DNA of 9,185 nucleotides, taken from contig CALELC010000563.1 in NCBI GenBank assembly GCA_937904535.1, positions 1-9,185 on the forward strand. The letters run 5' to 3'. The notes under the pieces are model-generated. The model ran no database searches. It was given only the letters and a program-made list of their open reading frames with translations, and was not told the DNA's origin. The position numbers and the translations under genes were made by a program. Positions 7,101 to 9,185 of this stretch are shown piece by piece. The stretch comes from an uncultured Planctomycetaceae bacterium (GTDB lineage Bacteria; Planctomycetota; Planctomycetia; Pirellulales; Pirellulaceae). Every line of letters begins with the position of its first letter. Position 1 is the first letter of the stretch.

Positions 7101-7272
7101 CTTCTTTGATTGGGCCTGTTACAGGAAACGTTTTTCGCAGTGCGATCTGCGGCGAGCTCTCATTGCCGCCGAGCCAAATCCACTGCGGAGTCACCTCGGC
7201 GGCGGATGCTGCCAGGGTGCCAATCAATAATCCTAAAAACACGCCGAGCGGCGGTATGACACGAACTCTCAC
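4186..7272 (-). CDS. Secreted PVC-type dehydrogenase: jelly-roll, beta-propeller, HEAT-like and CxxCH haem domains
   Basis: This is a 1028-residue protein. Residues 1-25 are a Sec signal peptide (basic start, hydrophobic core, A-A-S-A-A cut site). Residues about 28-185 resemble a galactose-binding-like jelly roll (FLNGKRV; GENLLAVEA; SDGTWKA). A proline/alanine-rich linker (about 188-210) leads to a beta-propeller (about 211-565) typical of the Pirellula/Verrucomicrobium membrane-bound dehydrogenase family: calcium-loop-like D303-T-D-G-D-G, EHGPHAV, GYRNQYD, AYDADMEWD and PGSPVGVTFG. Residues about 575-840 are helical and HEAT-like. The c-type haem domain (about 885-1018) has C897-A-K-C-H901 and probable distal M995 (SQMPTG). 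The family is thought to oxidise sugar- or alcohol-like substrates and pass electrons through the haem; the substrate here is unknown. The GTG start is supported by TGAGG (7281-7285 complement), eight bases upstream. It is divergent from DUF1501 genes. Confidence 0.93.
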   Translation of the reverse strand: MRVRVIPPLGVFLGLLIGTLAASAAEVTPQWIWLGGNESSPQIALRKTFPVTGPIKEARVAATCDNGFTLFLNGKRVLAGTNWEQLESADVTAQLQRGENLLAVEAMDEGGAAGFVLRLDITDNAGKKSSIVSDGTWKAINRQGRNRLPNAWRTLAFNDRAWRPARVVGPVGGDGLPWNRQIDNAGIAVAAGQPPAPVEAPARPAENVTAPAGFRIEKLLDVPSHMGSWVSLTADDRGRLIASDQGGAGLFLIEPAPVGDAQAVTHVTKLPVQLSSAQGLLWAHDSLYVVVNGSQSGLHRAKDTDGDGLVDSAEFLMPIQGGGEHGPHAVILAPDGESLLVDAGNHTKLPEAVSGSRIPTNWGEDHLLPRRWDANGHAAGILAPGGWICKVDPSGKNWEVISMGYRNQYDIALNAEGELFAYDADMEWDLGSPWYRPTRIAHATSGSEFGWRSGTGKWPTYYEDSLPPVADIGPGSPVGVTFGYGAKFPSKYQKALFVLDWTFSTIYAIHLTPDGASYRGEVEDFVSGQPLQVTDTVIGHDGAMYFTAGGRGTKSSLYRIVYDGPEATDPVDARDAQNADLRALRRQLETFHRPGSADLDLIWSNLGHEDRFIRYAARIALEHQPVDTWHGRATAETDSRTALTALMALARQGTAEHRDAVLAALDRINFKSLDESQRLTWLRDYQLAMIRLGQPSEEQRTQLLAKLDPLFPSADAAFDAELVQLLVYLGSPTVVAKGVEIIERLAGEAEPVPPWGEIAKRHSGYGGTVRAMMDNMPPTRSIHYAFVLRNAEQGWTNDLRRRYLSFFSQAAMHPGGASYPGFIQQMRDDALAKIPAAELPLYDDILSAPLGGKPYEATPPQGPGRQWTTAEAVQVLGTQIRGANFETGRNLFHATSCAKCHRFAGEGGAIGPDLSTAGRKFSVTDLMEAIIEPSKAISDQYGSHQILTVDGTTLVGRVVEIGEDLHVYTADVNQPPQVIHRDDVEQMAVSSVSQMPTGTIDTLNAEELKHLIAYILSGGDRRAEYFRR

Positions 7273-7280
7273 AGCAGAGG

Positions 7281-7285
7281 CCTCA
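7281..7285 (-). promoter_or_regulatory. Ribosome binding site that supports the GTG start of the dehydrogenase
   Basis: The minus strand reads TGAGG here, with eight bases to the GTG at 7272. This spacing, together with the signal peptide that begins directly at that codon, supports GTG as the true start. Confidence 0.6.
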
Positions 7286-7343
7286 GGCAGGCGAGGATGG
7301 AGATGGCAGATTGCGCTAAGTAGAGGGGGTTTTCCGGCCGCTG

Positions 7344-7372
7344 AGCATAGCTGGTGGGCGACTTTTGATCAA
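7344..7372 (-). promoter_or_regulatory. Candidate sigma70-like promoter for the dehydrogenase
   Basis: The minus strand reads TTGATC (complement of 7367-7372) and, after exactly 17 bases, TATGCT (complement of 7344-7349). Each hexamer matches the consensus at four of six positions. A start near 7337 would give a leader of about 65 bases. This is inferred by eye only. Confidence 0.4.
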
Positions 7373-7427
7373 TCAGCGTCGCGGGCGGGGCAGCGGAGCA
7401 GCGCGATCGGGGTGGAATGCAAAAAAG

Positions 7428-7456
7428 TTGACCGGTGAGGGAGTTTGCGTTAGCCT
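7428..7456 (+). promoter_or_regulatory. Candidate sigma70-like promoter for the DUF1501 genes
   Basis: TTGACC (7428-7433, five of six consensus positions, preceded by an A-run) is followed after 17 bases by TAGCCT (7451-7456, three of six). The -35 element is good and the -10 weak. A start near 7463 would leave a leader of about 175 bases before ATG 7639. This is a weak call. Confidence 0.33.
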
Positions 7457-7638
7457 GGGCGTGCGAGCACGATCTTCGGCCGCCAGTCGTTTGCTCCTTG
7501 CCCACCTGAAAATGCCTTCCCACCTCAATAACTGCGTCACCGCGGCCCCGGATCGTTGACGGCTCCCCGCGAGTTGCTGAAGCATGGCAGCTACGCCAAG
7601 AGCCTTCGGTTCCGATGTCCTGCGATAGGAAATGTGTG

Positions 7639-9012
7639 ATGAAGCCGCTGTATGCAATGGATCGGCGTGGATTTTTGCGCGTCGGTGGAGGAGGCGTTGC
7701 TGGCTGTTTTGTTGGCAGCAGCCGGGTGGCAGCCGCCAAGCAGGATGCGCTGCCAGGCCGCGGGCAAGCCAAATCCGTATTGTTGGTGCTGCTCAGCGGT
7801 GGTCCGAGCCAACTCGACATGTGGGATCCTAAGCCTCAGGCACCCGCGGAGGTGCGGGGCGAGTTTTCCACGATCAGCACGAAGATTCCCGGCGTGGCAG
7901 TGTGCGAGCACCTGCCGTTGTTGGCGCAGCAGAGTGACCGCTGGGCGATCATGCGAACGCTGGCGCATCGCGAACACAACCACTTGTTGGCGACACACGT
8001 TGCGCTCACCGGTCGCCCGACGCCGCTGCCCCGCGGAGGCTCGGATTTGGACCGTGTCGAATCGCGAAGCGACTTTCCCAACTTTGCCTCGGCGCTCGAT
8101 TTCGTGCGGCCCCGCAATGATGGGATTCCCTCAGGCGTCTCGCTGCCGAACTACTACATCGAAGGACCGTTGACCTGGCCTGGGCAGCACGCCGGCTTTC
8201 TCGGAGCCAAACACGATCCATGGCAGATTCAAGGCGATCCGAACGCGGACGACTTCCGCATGCAGGCGCTGAGCATGCGGGACGGGATCACGCCGGCGCG
8301 GTTGGCGTCGCGGCGAGAGCTGCTCGATCGACTCAATCAAGGTGCGACGCTGGCCGGTGAAGCCGACGCGTTCCGCGATCAACAAGAGATCGCCTATCGC
8401 CTGCTGACCTCCGGTCGCGTCGTGGAGGCATTTGAAATCGGACGTGAACCCGAAGAAGTTCGCCAGCGTTACGGCCGCAATAAATTTGGCCAGTCCTTAT
8501 TGTTGGCACGGCGTCTGGTAGAGGTCGGCGTGCCGATCGTGCAGGCGACGATGGGCATCGTGCAAACCTGGGACACGCATGTCGACAACTGGGGACGGCT
8601 CAAAAACACCCTGCTGCCACAGTTGGACCAAGGGTTAGCGGCACTGATGGATGACTTGTCGGCCAGCGGCCTGCTCGACCAGACCCTGGTCATCGTGATG
8701 GGTGAGTTCGGTCGTACGCCGAAGATTTCGACGCTGCCCGGCCAAACGATTCCTGGCCGCGATCACTGGGCGCATGCTTATTCCGGCCTGTTCGCTGGGG
8801 CCGGAGTACAAGGCGGTCAGGTTATCGGTCAGACCGACGAGCAAGCGGCTTACCCGATCACTCGCTCTTGGTCGCCAGCCGACATCTGTTCGACCGTCTT
8901 CAATGCCTTAGACGTCGACTCGGATGTGGCGATCATCGATCCGCTGCAACGACCGCACTATCTGCTCAATGGTCAAGTGATCGCTCCGTTGTACTCTGGC
9001 CGAGAGGGTTAA
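7639..9012 (+). CDS. DUF1501 family protein, Tat-exported
   Basis: This is a 457-residue protein from ATG 7639. The start is chosen because TAGGA at 7626-7630 is eight bases upstream and because it places the twin-arginine motif D8-R-R-G-F-L13 at the N-terminus, followed by a glycine/valine/alanine-rich segment to about residue 32. An ATG at 7615 would add eight cysteine-containing residues and lacks support. The DUF1501 signature is complete: SGGPSQLDMWDPKP (53-66), REHNHLLATHVALTGR (111-126), WDTH (311-314), GEFGRTP (355-361) and GRDHW (373-377). These Asp/His-rich motifs suggest a metal-dependent periplasmic enzyme, but no reaction is established for the family. DUF1501 genes are highly multiplied in planctomycetes, often beside cytochrome-containing DUF1549/DUF1553 proteins. 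Here the partner is a second DUF1501 gene starting two bases after this stop, and a divergent cytochrome c dehydrogenase. Confidence 0.93.
   Translation: MKPLYAMDRRGFLRVGGGGVAGCFVGSSRVAAAKQDALPGRGQAKSVLLVLLSGGPSQLDMWDPKPQAPAEVRGEFSTISTKIPGVAVCEHLPLLAQQSDRWAIMRTLAHREHNHLLATHVALTGRPTPLPRGGSDLDRVESRSDFPNFASALDFVRPRNDGIPSGVSLPNYYIEGPLTWPGQHAGFLGAKHDPWQIQGDPNADDFRMQALSMRDGITPARLASRRELLDRLNQGATLAGEADAFRDQQEIAYRLLTSGRVVEAFEIGREPEEVRQRYGRNKFGQSLLLARRLVEVGVPIVQATMGIVQTWDTHVDNWGRLKNTLLPQLDQGLAALMDDLSASGLLDQTLVIVMGEFGRTPKISTLPGQTIPGRDHWAHAYSGLFAGAGVQGGQVIGQTDEQAAYPITRSWSPADICSTVFNALDVDSDVAIIDPLQRPHYLLNGQVIAPLYSGREG
9004..9007 (+). promoter_or_regulatory. Ribosome binding site at the DUF1501 gene junction
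   Basis: GAGG, in the purine-rich stretch GAGAGGG just before the stop codon of the first DUF1501 gene, lies seven bases from ATG 9015. It ties translation of the second gene to the end of the first. Confidence 0.6.
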
Positions 9013-9014
9013 GC

Positions 9015-9185
9015 ATGACGAGTCGCAACGCTGCGGGTGGTCGCTGCGACGGCGGCCAGCGGTGGCTACATGCCGACGTCACACGGCGACAATCGCTGCA
9101 GATTGGCGCGATCGGAATCCTCGGGCTGGGCATGAACCATCTCGCAGGATTGCGTCAGGCTCAAGCCGCAGGAAGCGGTCCACCG
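9015..9185 (+). CDS. Second DUF1501-type protein, N-terminal fragment cut by window edge
   Basis: There are 57 codons open to the end of the window. After a polar 22-residue lead comes T23-R-R-Q-S-L-Q-I-G31, then a hydrophobic alanine/leucine/glycine segment (about 31-47) and a small-residue region: a twin-arginine export signal of the type that opens DUF1501 proteins (RRxxLQxG). The two-base gap from the preceding DUF1501 stop, and the ribosome binding site within that gene's last codons, show a tight operon. The DUF1501 identity is an inference from the signal and position, since no diagnostic core motif lies within the window. Another Tat-exported protein, for instance a dehydrogenase subunit, is possible. 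The N-terminal extension before the arginine pair is longer than usual, but I see no other start in frame. Confidence 0.65.
   Translation, partial: MTSRNAAGGRCDGGQRWLHADVTRRQSLQIGAIGILGLGMNHLAGLRQAQAAGSGPP

Larger units (their letters stand above)
7273..7638. other. Divergent intergenic regulatory spacer
   Basis: The 366 bases between the divergently transcribed dehydrogenase and DUF1501 genes hold no convincing gene. Both genes must be driven from here unless a distant promoter is used. A candidate promoter for each direction is listed separately. I find no terminator, clear operator or riboswitch-like fold. Confidence 0.6.

Noticed and set aside
6467..7438. 323-codon open frame on the + strand running into the divergent spacer
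   Set aside because: It is antisense to the signal peptide and jelly-roll region, and its serine/proline/arginine/alanine-rich composition is typical of an antisense shadow.
7556..7561. TTGACG, possible -35 element close to the DUF1501 gene
   Set aside because: No acceptable -10 hexamer follows at a normal distance.

Overview
The window most likely comes from a planctomycete, probably of the Pirellula/Rhodopirellula kind. The main reason is a 1028-residue 'Pirellula/Verrucomicrobium-type' dehydrogenase with a C-terminal CxxCH haem domain, next to two tandem Tat-exported DUF1501 proteins; this protein set is characteristic of Planctomycetes and related PVC bacteria. The DNA is GC-rich and shows no insertion sequence, CRISPR array, tRNA, rRNA or phage gene. 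This is gene-content inference; no marker gene is present.

Left part (342-2210, + strand): a compact run of five small membrane proteins. They are a CsbD/DUF883-like fusion, a two-hydrophobic-segment alanine-rich protein, a 74-residue tail-anchored protein, a YqjE/holin-superfamily-III protein, and a 71-residue tail-anchored protein. The first four genes overlap (ATGA overlap, long out-of-frame overlap, then a Shine-Dalgarno sequence lying inside the preceding gene). A clear rho-independent terminator at 2245-2270 closes the run. The set resembles the E. coli elaB/yqjD-yqjE envelope-stress and stationary-phase module. Four of the five proteins carry a similar membrane tail with a proline and, exactly 11 residues later, a glycine.

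Middle (2336-3832, + strand): a 498-residue alkaline-phosphatase-superfamily (type I phosphodiesterase/nucleotide pyrophosphatase-like) enzyme, apparently cytosolic, with all expected metal-site residues visible. A roughly 350-base convergent spacer follows. It holds a short tandem repeat, a 15-nt palindrome and a perfect 14-bp hairpin just beyond the stop codon of the opposing gene.

Right part: the large secreted c-type cytochrome/beta-propeller dehydrogenase on the minus strand (7272-4186) is transcribed away from a Tat-exported DUF1501 protein (7639-9012, + strand). That gene is followed two bases later by the beginning of a second DUF1501 protein, cut by the window edge. The 366-base divergent spacer has plausible back-to-back sigma70-like promoters. 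Together these genes look like a periplasmic oxidative/catabolic module, but the substrate cannot be read from the sequence.
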